From NCBI GenBank assembly GCA_030248215.1, contig JASANG010004103.1, positions 248,001 to 312,000 of the forward strand: DNA of 64,000 nucleotides. The letters are read 5' to 3'. The notes beneath the pieces were generated by a model. That model had not been told where the DNA came from and searched no databases. It worked only from the letters and a program-made list of their open reading frames with translations. Every line of letters begins with the position of its first letter. The first letter of the stretch is position 1. The DNA comes from Enoplolaimus lenunculus (lineage: Eukaryota > Nematoda > Enoplea > Enoplida > Thoracostomopsidae). This document shows positions 33,904-45,966 of the stretch, piece by piece. A program made the position numbers and the translations under genes.

Positions 33904-35076
33904 TACTGTATTAAGAATACATGATCACCCTTGAATAAGAGTGTGTTAACCAGATAGACTCACTGAACCCGAATTAGACTCCATAAATATTCATTATCCC
34001 TAACTTTAGTGCATAAATAACTCCAGAACCAAATAAAGTTGAGCTAGAAACTCTAATGCATACCTACGTTCTTTAGTATAACCTTGTGTTATGAAGGGGA
34101 TAATCATGCATAGTGTATCTACCCCCTTTTACTTATTTTTTTGGTTTATTTTTGAAACATGTATCACTGTTGTTGTTGTTGTTGTTGTTGGGTGTTGGTT
34201 CTGGTCTGTTTTGTTTTTTTGTGTGCAATGCACGAAAATATTTGCCACAATGCGGCTAATACATTGTTTTATATCTCGGCGTAGGTTGATACAGTGAGCA
34301 CGTGTTTGCACATGTAGAATATGTATAACAAAAACAAGCAAACACCTTTAGTGCATATAATAACTGCTTTGAGCCCAATGTATAGTTTAATACGCCGAGA
34401 TAAAGTTGCAGATGCATAAAAGAAAATCTAACGGAAATTTAAACTAAAAGCATACCTGTGAAAATTGAACTTAAAGTTTACCCCCTTCGGAAGAATATTA
34501 GAGGAACAATTCTTGGAACTTAATTTGTTTTAATGTCGAGTTTTAAAACAACACATCACTTTTGGTTGAAACTTTGGGACTTTTAGTTTAAATTTTGTTT
34601 TGAAAATTTAAATTTGAGTCTAAACATCAAAATTTCTGCGAATTTCTCTAAAATTTTAAGTTCAGAAAAGGTTATAAAAACTTAGATTTTAGACAAAAAA
34701 GTTTTTCTGCCAATTTGAAGTAAAATTAAGTATAAAATCTAACGTCACCAAAAAAAATCAAAAAACCAAAAAAAAAAACCAATTCCCAACTCCCAACCCA
34801 CAACCAAAACGCCCCCCCCAAACCCCCCCCCCCCCAACACCCACAACCCCAAACACACACCCCCCCCCCACCCCACCTTGTTTTATCGCTCAAGCTTTTC
34901 ATTCAATACAAATAAACGTTTAATTTAGCGGAAAGTTGCAATACCGTATATATATCGGTAACGAAGAGCGCCGGAGGGCGGGTTAAAAAATATCAGTCCG
35001 TAATCAAATAACAGTGGGAACGCTCTAGAGAAGCCAAATAAATATCACCTCCCTCTTCTGCGGGTCATTACAGTAT
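33904..35076. mobile_element. family J element enlarged by an insertion
   Basis: Left J end (tactgtattaaga, cttgaataagagtg) to about 34078 and right J end from about 34885 (atcgctcaagctttt) to cgggtcattacagta. About 800 bp of foreign AT-rich sequence lies between, including a (TTG)n tract and the poly-C tract at 34745-34875. Confidence 0.7.
34745..34875. repeat. A-rich then C-rich low-complexity tract
   Basis: Runs of A grade into aattcccaactcccaaccc and then long C homopolymers broken by single A residues. Unlike anything else in the window. Possibly a consensus or sequencing artefact. Confidence 0.8.
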
Positions 35077-35288
35077 ATTGACGTGTAACAAACAATACAC
35101 AAAATCAAATAGTAGAAAAAAATTTAAATTTTCAAAAAATGATTTTTACTTTTATTGGCATTCGGGATTTTTGAATTTACTCAAATTTCGTTCATTGTCA
35201 ATATTCGTGTTTTTCAAAACGTTTATTTTGCTTGGCGAGCTACCGGTTGTTTTAAGCGTAAACTGTGACTACGCATCACCGTTTGAGT

Positions 35289-35490
35289 AGCCTATGTAAA
35301 GATCAAGGACGAAACGTTTTTTTGCGGAACTACAATAGAGTAAAGCTTAAGCTGTAGACCAATTTTTACTCAGGCTTAGTCTCGAGTTTAGGATTAGGTG
35401 TAAGCTCATTCTTACACTTAGACCTGGGCTAAGGCATACGCTTAGTAATATATTTATACGACTTCTACGCCCCTGTTCTGAACATTGGCC
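35289..35490. mobile_element. family A MITE
   Basis: Starts agcctatgtaaagatcaagg, ends cccctgttctgaacattggc. Perfect 8-bp duplication gtttgagt on both sides. Confidence 0.95.
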
Positions 35491-35498
35491 GTTTGAGT

Positions 35499-36382
35499 AA
35501 TACAGCCACGAAGAGTGTTATGTTTAGTAGTTTTTTAATTTTTTTCAACAAAAATTTAAGTTTATTACATAATGTTTACTACAGAATGAATGCGTCAACA
35601 AAAAACCTTCCACCTTTTCACACAATGGGTTTTTCAGAGGTTTTTAAAAACGTGAAACTCTACTGCCACCAAGCAAACATTTTAATCGTGTTGTATACTT
35701 TTACAAAAGTGTAGTATATATAGTTCAAAGCGGAATTCTGACTTGGGCTAGCCCAAGGCGAGATGATATTTGATAAAGCTGTGCGTTTTCTGATTGGTTA
35801 ATACTTGATAGCCTTAACTTCTCTGATTGGTTTACTTGATAGATCGCAAACTTTCTTGTTTTCCTGCGGATTGATGTAGACTACATTTCACCTTTTTGCT
35901 TGGTAGTCAACAGGCAGCGATTACTTGGCCAATCAGAAAAGAGCATTCGCATCAGCTAATCATATTCGAGTATGGCATTAAGGTAGTAACCGATCACAAG
36001 GCGTGTACTTGTAGCGGAGAAACACATTACGCCGTGGGCAAGTTCAAATCGTAATTCTGCGCTGGACCAGCATATCTCCTAATTGGGTTGAATTGCGGCT
36101 TAGGCTACGACTTATATATTAAATTGTCGTGCTGGCTCCAGAATTTAGAATTTAAACTGGCCCAACTTAGAATATTAAAATAACATCCTGAGGACGTAAA
36201 CAATTATGTAAAAGCTGTTCTTGTTCTTGTACACCTTCCCTGCATTTAAGATGACGGCTAGGGCTAGGCGTAAGTAGGTTGAGGCTTAGACAGGCGTAAG
36301 CTTTCTTAACCCTGAGCCTGGGTCTGTGACGGAAGTGTACCAGAGTCCATAAAGCTATTCGTGTTCATTTCATAGAACAGGA
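35499..36382. other. intergenic sequence
   Basis: A decayed tRNA-like B box (agttcaaatcg near 36042) is the only feature seen. No gene. Confidence 0.4.
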
Positions 36383-36560
36383 CACCAGTGGCGGATCCCG
36401 GATCTCAAAATGGGGTGGGCCAAAATTTCACAGGTAATAAACTTATTTTTGACCCACACACAAACCACCGAACTATTGTAACAAAATTGCTATATAATTT
36501 TTGTCGAGATGCTGTTGGGGGGCCACGGCCGGGGTGCCCCCCCATGGATCCGCCATTGCA
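36383..36560. mobile_element. short inverted-repeat element (GGATCC ends)
   Basis: Ends ccagtggcggatcccgg and atggatccgccattgcagg are inverted. The ends recall family C and the element at 48556, but the interior differs. Confidence 0.6.
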
Positions 36561-36995
36561 GGACACACATAGATGTTACTTTTTAAACTATTAATTATAA
36601 GTAAATCTGAGATAAGAAAAGAAATATATTATTACCGTTCAAGTTTTCAGTTCAAAAATCATTTTTGCTGTTAAGAACTCAAATTTAATATTTCACAAAC
36701 CGAAGTTTAGTTTTACCTCTGTTGACCCCAATGTTTTTTTTCGATTTTATTGTTACGTTAATTACTAGAAAAAGGTTAGTTTTGACTCGTAAATTGCATA
36801 ATAAATCTTCATTTGATAGTGTTTTATTTTGGCGGTTTTGAGTATACAGGCGAACTCGGTGGCAAATGTTCTGACCGTATTGTGTTGATGAGGTGAATGA
36901 ACCAAATTGCTCCAAATGCGCTGAAAATAACACCGTTACAAAGTGCATAAGATCACTAGCGTATTCTTATTGTGTTGGATTTGACTCAGTATCAT

Positions 36996-37381
36996 GACAA
37001 TTTGTCGCCCGACAACTTGTAATTCGAAATTTTATCGACTCGACAATTCGTCGCTCATCATTATGTTTACACTGCAAAAATGGTGAGTCAAATTGACTCT
37101 TTCCGAAATAGGCTTTTCCTGACTACACAATCTGAGTCCTAATTCGACTCCGCCAGAGTTAAATTCGACTGAATGAGCGATTTAGTGAATTGAATTTGAC
37201 TCTGGTGGAGTCGAATTTTGACTCAGTTTGTGTAGTCCGGAAAAGCCTATTTCGAAAAGAGTCAATTTGACTCACCATTTTTTGCAGTGTAGGTGTAAGC
37301 TTAGGATTACGTTTAGGAATATGCTTATCGATTAATTCATAGACTTTACGACACCGACAAGTTGTCGGGCGACGAATTGTC
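36996..37381. mobile_element. family G MITE carrying an F insertion
   Basis: Inverted ends gacaatttgtcgcccgacaa and ttgtcgggcgacgaattgtc. The interior is split by the F element at 37070-37289. A second, decayed G copy without the insertion is at 58645-58795 in reverse. Confidence 0.82.
37070..37289. mobile_element. family F hairpin MITE inside a G element
   Basis: CACTGC...GCAGTG palindrome of 220 bp flanked by TA (37068-37069, 37290-37291). Confidence 0.93.
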
Positions 37382-37797
37382 ATAGATTCTTGTCAACTCC
37401 GTTTTGCCTTGTTGAGAATCTGGTTTAATCAAATCCACCGCTGAAGCGGCACTAAAAATCGGCATTGGCATTTTATTATAAACCGGTCCCAGCAATGACT
37501 ATTGAACAAATTAGCAATTTTTTTTTCATTTTGTTCAAATCTGTCCGACAGGCCTGATTACCAGCCCACTCCTGAACAAAATTTTTTTTGAGATTCCTCC
37601 GTCCTCAAAACTGGTATTTACACGTCCAGTGAAGAGCGGATGGAGTCAGTTTGGCTAAATTTGGCGAAAAATCCAACGCTCTGGAAATCCTTTACGCGTT
37701 CGAATTTCCAAGTAATCCGAGTCACTACTGTTGAGACAGCCAGACTAGAAAACCAGTTTATTTTATCTCAATCTCAAACCCCAAAATCTCATTCATG

Positions 37798-37951
37798 CTA
37801 CGGGCGCCTATGATTGATTTGAGCTGTGGATCTCTGCCCACTATGGAACAATTTTGGCCACCTGAAAATTTTTTCAACCTTGTTTGAAAACCAATGTATG
37901 CCAGTGTTAAAATTTTTTTACCCCCCTAACAAGGTAGCTGCCTACGGTCTT
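37798..37951. mobile_element. family D element, degraded
   Basis: Starts tacgggcgcctatg; interior tttcaaccttgtttgaaaac; ends aaggtagctgcctacgg. Confidence 0.5.
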
Positions 37952-38781
37952 GTCATTCTATCTCAAGTGGTAACTGTTTGAAAATTTGAAACCCCTACAA
38001 CGGTGTTTAACTGTAGTTCTCTATAACACCCGTTTGCTTTAACCTTACGGTTAATATTGAAAACGATTCGCTAAAAGATTTTAATCTGAAACGTTCAGCT
38101 GAGCTCACACATCCGTACCATTTTTGTTATTGCAAGTCCAAATGAAATTAGATGCGCTGATGTAAGTATTCGAAAAGGAGTCGCGTTCCTTACCAGATTA
38201 AGGAGCACGTCACACTATGGTGCCGCAGTGGTGTATCTCAGATTTCCCAGCGGGAAGAGATCCTATATATTAAAGCAGGAACGCCCCACATACGTATTGT
38301 GAGCAGCGTCCCAGGATATTTGTATATCCATTTGCAATTTTCTTCTATACTTCTAAGTGAATAATTCTGAAGATAGAAGATTGTCGTTTACTTTTTCTTT
38401 GCGTGGTTATTCTATAAGACTAAGTCTGTTTGCTTCTTGCGTATATTTTAACATGTATGTTATTTGTTTATTGTCTTAAGCAGGCATCAGTTTGAGGATT
38501 TGGGACGCGTATTTTTTTCTGCGGATGGTGGGTTCCGGTATAAATCATTCCTACCGGACCACACAGGCTTAAAAATTTGTATTCGAATTGAATACACAAT
38601 TGTCAATCAAGTTTCAAGGCTTAAGCGCAGACTTGCTTGAACTTAATCCTTTTAAATATATGCCAAAACACAGTGTATTTTAAGAGAGCTGCACATGTGT
38701 GCAACCACGGATTACTAGTCAACTTAAAACCCACGTTACAATTATTTATATACATGGCAACTCTTCTCAGCGGCATGAATC
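37952..38781. other. intergenic sequence
   Basis: No gene. The word ccccacatacgtattgtgag at about 38285 is shared with 13857 and 26415. Confidence 0.4.
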
Positions 38782-38785
38782 TTAA

Positions 38786-39235
38786 GCCCTATTTACACGT
38801 GCAAGTTTTTGCTGCGAGAACTTACAGCTGCAACGTGCACTTGCAAGTTTTGTCCAGAATCCAGTTTGAAAAATTTGCAGCTGCAAAAAAATCAATCAAA
38901 ATCATAGCCAGGAATTTAGTTTACATGTGCGAACAACCGTGCAATTTTACTGAACTTATTGCAGCCGCTTTCTCAATGGCTGATGAAAAAAATGCAAGTC
39001 CATCGTCAGGCCCGTAGCCAGCTTGCCTTGCTATATTGGCTAAAAAATTTTCCGGAGGGGCATTAAAGGGTTTTCAATGAGTTACAAGCAAGGTTGAAAA
39101 CTTTCTTGAAGGGGGCCAAAATTTTTCCAGGGGGGGCGCTTAGTCACCTTGGCCCTCCCTTGGCTACGGGCCCGTTCTACGTTCAATTTGCAGCTGCAAA
39201 TTCTCGCCGCATAAGCTTACACGCGTGAATAGGGC
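38786..39235. mobile_element. family E MITE, TTAA-flanked, with D inserted
   Basis: Ends gccctatttacacgtgcaag and cacgcgtgaatagggc are inverted, and TTAA lies immediately outside both (38782-38785, 39236-39239), a piggyBac-like target. Subterminal gcgagaacttacagctgc repeats inverted as gcagctgcaaattctcgc. A family D element occupies 39009-39173. Confidence 0.82.
39009..39173. mobile_element. family D MITE inside E element
   Basis: Starts ggcccgtagccagcttgcc, ends cccttggctacgggcccg. Confidence 0.85.
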
Positions 39236-39599
39236 TTAACAATTTAATCGTCCGTATAGCAAATTTGTTGCAGAAAAAAAATAATTTTAAAATTTAAAAA
39301 AAAATTAAACACGAGCATTTTACGATCGTCATAGTCACAAACACTCATTTTTCTCGCTATTGATGTGTCAATATGGCGTGACAATGACTCGATGTCTCAA
39401 CGCAGGAAACAAATTAAGAATGAGACAGAATGGCATATAGCAAAGACGCAGGGGTAGGGCGACTGAGCCGGAATTTTGGAGAATGAGAGGGGGCTAGGTT
39501 CTACAAAAATTTTGTAGCGGGGGTACGTTGATATTCAAATTGAAACTGTGTCTGAAAACCGCCAGCACAAAAATCCCAAAGTGCGACTAGTGACCCCTG

Positions 39600-40060
39600 A
39601 AAGCAACCCTGGCTGCGATATTGAGAAAGACAGTGAGACAGGGAACAAAATGAGACAGGAAGAAAAAGAGAAAATACAGAAAGAGTTCGTTCGAGAAAAA
39701 GTGTAACATAGGTCGAGTGAAATATACAAGATAGACAAATAAGCGAGATACAAAGAGAACCAGCAACAATGATGCAGGAACAGAAAGAGAGAAAAACGGA
39801 AAGAAAAGAGAATATTGAAATAAAATAGACATAGAAAGAAAGAGAGGAAAGTAGTGATAGGAAAAAGAGGCTATGGAGAAAAAACAATAACGTATGCAAA
39901 AGTGAAACAGAGAATTGTGAGAAAGAAAAACATAGAGAGAGAGAGAGAAAGAGACAGTAGAGAGAAAGAGAGAGCGAAAGAAAGAGAGAGAAAGAGAGAC
40001 AGAGAGAGAAAGAGACATAGAGGTAGAGAGAAAGAAAGAGAGAGGATGAGATAAATAGAA
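39600..40060. repeat. GA-rich low-complexity tract
   Basis: Purine-rich on the plus strand, densest at 39930-40050 as (GAGAAA)n and (GA)n. The long Ser/Phe/Leu frames on the minus strand come from this composition. Confidence 0.9.
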
Positions 40061-40259
40061 AAAGATCAAAAAAGCAATGTATGAGAAAATACTATACACA
40101 TGCTACAATGACATATTTAATTATTTTCGATACATATATATTTTTTGAGGGCAGGTGTGACTTAGATTTTAGAACACTTCAGCTTATGGAGTGTTTAGGA
40201 AGCAATATTAGTTGATGCTGGAACTTTCTGGTACTTTGGCTTTCAGTGTTAACTTTATT

Positions 40260-40456
40260 TGGTCAGGTAAAGATCACGGGTGGAACGTTTTTCTGTGGGA
40301 TTAGAAAAGAATAAGCTTAAGTTATAAAACTAATTTTTTCCTTGGCTTCGGCTTAGGAATACGCTCATTCTTACGCTTAGACTTTTGTTTAGGCTTAGGT
40401 TTAGGCTTAGGAATATGCTTATAATACTGTTCTGCTCCAGTTTTTTTTCATTGGCC
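40260..40456. mobile_element. family A MITE
   Basis: Starts tggtcaggtaaagatcacgg, ends ttttttttcattggcc. Perfect 8-bp duplication actttatt on both sides. Confidence 0.93.
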
Positions 40457-40819
40457 ACTTTATTGAACTAAATGTAATTTAAATATTGTAATGTAGATTT
40501 TTTAACTTTTTAAGAAAAGTCTTAGCATTCCTTCAATTATTGGTTTGGGATATGTTGTTTATAATGGGATGAAATATTGCTCTCGTCTAAAGTTCAAGTC
40601 GTTAGACCTTGCGTTAGGGATTAAATGCATAGTAAATATATTCGAAACGAAAACAGAAAATGGATATTGAAGTACAAAAAGTCTCAAAGATGTTTTGGGT
40701 TGCACCGAATTTATTAAGATTTCGAATGATGTTCGCAATTTGTGGTTTCATATCGTGCAATTGACGCATATCTGTAATGAAAAATTGCTAACGTGATTTG
40801 GGCCTATGTTAATACTTTG

Positions 40820-40982
40820 GGCCCTTGTTACTTTTAGGGCCTATAACAGACTAGGCTTACATTCTAGAACACATTTTTGCATAGGCTTAGACTTAGGAAT
40901 ACGCTTTTGCAACGCTTAGGCTTAATGTTAGGCTTAGGAATACGCTTAATCTACTGTTACGGCCCTAAAAGCAACAGTGGCC
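40820..40982. mobile_element. family B MITE, reversed
   Basis: Starts ggcccttgttacttttaggg, ends cctaaaagcaacagtggcc. (TTAGGC) core. No clear target duplication. Confidence 0.82.
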
Positions 40983-41349
40983 GTAACTAATTTTGCACCG
41001 TACACCCTGCCTTCTGTTATTTTTTGGCCCTCATTCATACTTAGAATTTAAGCTTTGCATGAGTTAATTCGGTACAGCTTAGGCTTGAACCTGAAGCTTG
41101 ACCATGAATCCTCTTGTGTTCGACACTCACGCGTCCACGTAATGAACACTGGTCGATTTTTTAAGCTCTATGATGAGGTTTAATTGCATATTAACTCACT
41201 GGATTGAAAAAAACAATTGACCATCTGCCTCAAAATGACACGGACACATCTTAAGCCTGTGCTATTAAAATTTGACTGAGCTTAGCTAACGTTGTGTCCT
41301 GCAGGTGTTGACGTTTTAATTGTCATTTGTCGCCCAATCGCGTGACACC

Positions 41350-41516
41350 AGACTCGTCGGTGAAGAGTGGCCAGGGGAGCTCAGCCCCATCTGGAAGATT
41401 TTCGCCCGCTACCCCAGGAAGAGTTTTCAACCTTGCTTGTAAGTCATCGAAAACCCTTGTATGCTCGTACTGAGAAACTGTTTAGCCGCCAGCATGGTGA
41501 GTCGGCCACGAGCATG
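41350..41516. mobile_element. family D element, degraded
   Basis: Interior aaccttgcttgtaagtcatc and gaaaacccttgtatgctcg match the family. Ends eroded. Confidence 0.6.
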
Positions 41517-42047
41517 TGTGGCATCGTTTCATTTTTCAATTGTAATCCCAATGCTGCATGCAGGCTGTAAGTATCTGCACTACACTTATATTGGGTCCCA
41601 AAAAGGACTTTTGGAACCTTAAAACAGAATTTTTCAAAAATTCAAATTTGAAGGTTGTCGTGATCAGGGGAAGTCATGAGAAGCTCAAATATGCCACAAT
41701 TTTCAAAAATGTACCATTTTGGGCGGATGCTTCACTGTTTTAGGAACGTTTACTCCAACTACATCACAGTATATATTAATATATTTGTGTATAAGTCAAT
41801 TTATCTCACATTTAGCTACTGATGAAATGCATTTTTTTTTCATTGATTCGAAGGGTTATGACCCCCTACCAGTAGGAACCCAAGCGAACTTGTAATAAAT
41901 TGTACCAAGTCCCCTGCTTCAAATATTCCAAGACTTACCCAGCACCCCGTCGATGACATTCCAGTAGAATGTTGCGCATCAAAACACAGCTGGTCAGTAA
42001 ATTATTCTCACCCGCAATACAAAATATATTCCCCTGCTCGCCGAGCC

Positions 42048-42224
42048 CCTAGGCCGCGCTTTATACTGGGGGGGCTATAACAGTTTTCAGAAACGAGCAT
42101 ACAAGGGTTTTCGATGACTTAAAAGCAAGATTAAAAATTATCTAGAGGGGGCCGAATTTTTCCCTGGGAAGTCAGCCGCCCCCCTGGCCTTCCTCTGGCA
42201 TTACGGATCCGCTGCTGTGCATTG
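42048..42224. mobile_element. family D element, reversed
   Basis: Interior gagcatacaagggttttcg, atgacttaaaagcaagatt and gagggggccgaatttttccc. The right end fades into ggatccg. Confidence 0.6.
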
Positions 42225-42377
42225 CATAGGTCTTTTTTCAATTTCTCAAGTTTCACCGGTTATAATATTTGTATGTTATTTTTGAGCGAAAACCTTTATT
42301 CACGCCTGTCACGTTTTATTTAGCTCTATTAACCAAATTTGTTCGTAAGCATCTGCGTGCCTTTTAGCTTGATTATT

Positions 42378-42568
42378 CTCCCATGCAACGATCAGGGGCG
42401 AAATGTTTTTCTGCGCGACTGCAACAGGGCAAACGTCTGCATTAGGCTAATATTTTTGCTTAGGCTTATGCTTAGGTATAAGATCATTCTTACGCTTAGT
42501 CTTAGTCTTGTGTTTAGGTTTAGGAATATGCTTGTACTACTGTTAAAGCCATGTTCTATACATTGGCC
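42378..42568. mobile_element. family A MITE
   Basis: ctcccatgcaacgatcaggg at the left, gccatgttctatacattggc at the right, (TTAGGC/TTAGTC) core. Confidence 0.82.
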
Positions 42569-43316
42569 ATAATTTTCAATGAGAGGTTTGTAGTTGTAAA
42601 AGCTGGTTTATTATTGGCTTTTTCACACTTAGAGATTTTGACAACAAAACGTTCAATTCGTCGTAAAACATTTTTTCTTTTTATGAATGTTTGGTTGTTT
42701 TTATTTTTAAAAAGAATGTATACATATATAGATATATATACATATATACCTAAAATTTTCTCAAACACTGAACCAAGACCGCAACTGCGGAAAGGGAGAG
42801 AGAAGAGTCGACCCCCTAAAACATATTTTCGGCCCTGTCCCCCGGCCGAAAATGTACCGACAGGAGTCAAAGAATTTTCGATGTTACGAAATAATTTTTT
42901 TCTTACATTTCTAAAAATTTGGTTGCGTTCGTGTTCGAATGCTCCGCTGAAGTTCCACTGAACGATTGTGAATCATGTACAACTGAATTTGTGACGGGCC
43001 TGGTTTGGTGAGGGGGGACATGGACGGTTGACAACGCAATCTGTTGATGTTCACAGAAACAAGACTGTTCAGCATATTTAATTGACGTAAGATTTATGAC
43101 ATCATTTGTGACGTGAAAGTGACATCATTAACGATGGAAATTTGATGGGAAGCTCCACAGGAAAGAATGTAATTAATGAGTGCTGAGTTTTGGCTTTAAT
43201 CTCCACACACGGCGCTTTTGCGGAGTGAGGTGTCTGAAAATCAGAAAGATTAAGCTTGAACCAAAATATTTTTGAATGCTTAACATTATGTATCGTTCAA
43301 TGTTTAAAGACAAAGT
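42569..43316. other. intergenic sequence
   Basis: No gene. gacatcat and gtgacgtga words at 43075-43135 resemble CRE half-sites but nothing nearby uses them. Confidence 0.4.
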
Positions 43317-43318
43317 TC

Positions 43319-43486
43319 AGGCCCGTAGATAGCTCACCTGGCTGGGGGAGGGCTAAAAATATTTCAGGAGCGGCGTTAAAGGGTATTCGATGGCTTACTA
43401 GTGAGGGTGCGCATTTAGTAGGTCGGGGGCTAAAATTTTTCCAGTGGGACGCTGAGCCCTTCTGGCCCCGTTTTTACTACGGGTCG
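43319..43486. mobile_element. family D MITE
   Basis: Starts aggcccgtagatagctcacc, ends actacgggtcgg. Confidence 0.72.
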
Positions 43487-43493
43487 GAACACT

Positions 43494-43785
43494 AGCGGGT
43501 CCAGTTGGCCTACGCCGCCTCCCCCGTCACAAATTTTTTTGTATTAAAATGGTAAGGTCCCTACCTTATAAATTTTTCCTCTCAGAAATTTTTTTGTAAA
43601 AACACATTTTTGCCGCAGAATTTTTTGTGAAAAATGGGAAGATCCCTCTACCGTACAATTTTTTGCCCTCAGAAAATTTTTTGATGATAAAATGATAAGA
43701 TTTCGCCTTACAATTTTTGCGTTTCACAATATTTGCCAGCCTGCCCCCCCGTCCAAAATTTTTGGACCCGCCTCTGGGTCCGAAG
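43494..43785. mobile_element. family C element
   Basis: Left end cactagcgggtccag, three internal copies of a block like aaaatggtaaggtccctacc followed by ttttttccctcagaa, right part ttggacccgcctctgggtcc. Confidence 0.7.
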
Positions 43786-44242
43786 AAGTCATATTCTGCA
43801 ATGCATAGAACACGAGCATGTATTTCTATAGTAATACTTTTCCGAGTGAAATTGCAATTGCAGTGAATTAGCGACTGTGAAAATTCGACTACTAAAATTT
43901 AGCTGAGAAATAGCTTATCAAACTGCAATGATTTGCAGTCACTGGTTCAAAAGTTATAAGACCTATTGCTAATTGGTGCTATGAAAAAGGCCGTAGCCAG
44001 CATTTCATATGTTGTCCACGGTAATAAACCCCATGAAAATTGTTTTAAACCTCAACGATAAATATTCACAAAGTTATGGCAGAACCTGTTAAAAGTGTGC
44101 TTTTTATTGTTGTTCTAGAAATTTCGGAAATTAATTATTTTCCTTGTGGACTCCCTTGGCTATGAACTTGATTTCGTACACTTTTACATTTCAGTATCTG
44201 TGCAAATAGCGTCGCTTTTTAGCTGATGGGCCGATCACTGAC

Positions 44243-44408
44243 TAGAGTCCATAGCCAGAAACGACACGAGAGGTGGTTGAATCACTCTGGAAGAATTTGG
44301 CCATTAGAAAATTTTCCACCTTGCTTGTATAAGTCTTCGAAAACCATTGTATACCGCTCTTGAAAAAATTTCAGCGCCCCTAGCAAGGTGAACTGACTAC
44401 GGATCTGG
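44243..44408. mobile_element. family D element
   Basis: Starts gagtccatagccag, interior accttgcttgtataagtctt, ends aaggtgaactgactacgg. Confidence 0.65.
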
Positions 44409-45290
44409 CTGAGTTTTTAGAAACATAACTACATAACCAAAATCGCCGTCATATGTACGTTGCTGTGTTTAGTGAGCTAGGACTTTTACTACCCAAAAAC
44501 GGTTTTATGGTGAAACGCTGTGTAACCGTTGTCATTATTCATCACATCCATAAATATTTTTATTTGTTATATTAAAATCAACAAATCATCAGACCAAAAC
44601 AGCAAACCAACTAGAAATACAGTGGTGGATCCAAAAATTTCTAACGGAGGGCCGACGGGCAAATGTTGTGGAACGCAATTTTAATCGTACGCTATTATCC
44701 GTCAGTTTTTTGCTCAAAAAACTCGCTAAGTCCCGAGTATTCCGTAACCCTACACAAGAACCTCTCTCTGCCAGGGGTATTGTAAGAACAGAGGTAGGGG
44801 GCGTCCCGCGATCCGTATTCATTGTTGTCCGATCGGGTCATTCCGCGATCCATATTCATTTTTGTCCGATACTGAAATTGCCTCATAGATCCTTCGTTTG
44901 CCCAATTTCAACTTCAAAAACAACGTTTGTGTTTTCGATGCTGGCTTCCAGTTGAAAATTCTTTGGTACGTCACAGCTCTCAGTAACGTTTTCTTGTAAC
45001 ATTTAGCGTTGAACTGGGGGTTAGTTTTAAACAAGATATATGACCGTTTTCTGGTAAATTAAAGTCAAAAGCTTTAAGCTGTCCTTTTGCCGTTTCCTGG
45101 ACTTTGGTCAACCATAGTTTCGTGTTTTTAACTGGGTTTCTGGTTTAGCTTTCGGGTCAGAAACGCTCTCGTAGAACTTGTGTTTATAGTATAGAAATAT
45201 TAGAACTTAAGTTTTTATACAATGCAATATTTAAGCTCATAATTGTGCATTTGCTAAGCAATTACTTAACCAATTTGTTGCTTCTGAAAG
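44409..45290. other. intergenic sequence
   Basis: A GGATCC-type terminus (cagtggtggatcc) occurs at about 44620, and a repeated word gaacagaggtaggggg/gatccgtattcattgttg lies at 44780-44860. No gene. Confidence 0.4.
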
Positions 45291-45292
45291 TC

Positions 45293-45355
45293 AATAGCTC
45301 AGTGGTCATCGTAAACGCGTCCCTCCCGTGAGACAGGGGTTTGTGTGAAAGGGTT
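45293..45355 (+). repeat. tRNA-like A-box sequence
   Basis: aatagctcagtggtcatcg is an A box, and acaggggtttgtgtgaaagg is a weak B box. A cloverleaf does not close. Confidence 0.35.
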
Positions 45356-45594
45356 AAGTTTAAGTAAATACTTAGGACACGAAACAAAATTCACGAATTA
45401 CACACTAACAGGGTTTGGCATATTATCCTTGATCTAACTGAAATTGTAGACTCATGGTACCTTCTTGGTATATAAAACAAAACAATCGCTTCGTTCTTAT
45501 CACAACAGTTCACTATTGGTGTTTCTATTCTTTTGAAAATGTTAAGTATTTACGTAGTAAGATTTCAGAAACCCAACCAGAAAGTTTCAAACCA

Positions 45595-45966
45595 TTAACC
45601 TAATTACCTAATTACTACGTGTTTTGTACATAATTATCTAATTACTACCTGTTTTGTACCTAATTACCTAATTACTACCTGTTTTGCACCCAATTATCTA
45701 ATTACTACCTGTTTTGTACCTAATTACTACCTGTTTTGTACCTAATTACCTAATAACCTGTTTTGCACCTAATTATCTAATTACTACCTGTTTTGTACCT
45801 AATTACCTAATAACCTGTTTTGCACCTAATTATCTAATTACTATCTGTTTTGTACCTAATTACCTAATTACTACCTGTTTTGTACCTAATTACCTAATTA
45901 CTACCTGTTTTGTACCTAATTACCTAATTACTACCTGTTTTGTACCTAATTACCTAATTACTACCC
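45595..45966. repeat. 30-bp minisatellite
   Basis: About twelve head-to-tail units built from taattacctaattactac and ctgttttgtacc. Some units have gcacc or tatc variants, and two pairs lack part of the unit. The open frame through it (repeating PNYLITTCFV) is an artefact of a period divisible by three. Confidence 0.97.

Noticed and set aside
38637-39017. 126-codon open frame
   Set aside because: Most of it lies in the family E MITE and it runs into the D insertion.
39501-40099. Long minus-strand Ser/Phe/Leu frames resembling membrane proteins
   Set aside because: Complement of a GA-rich tract; composition explains them.
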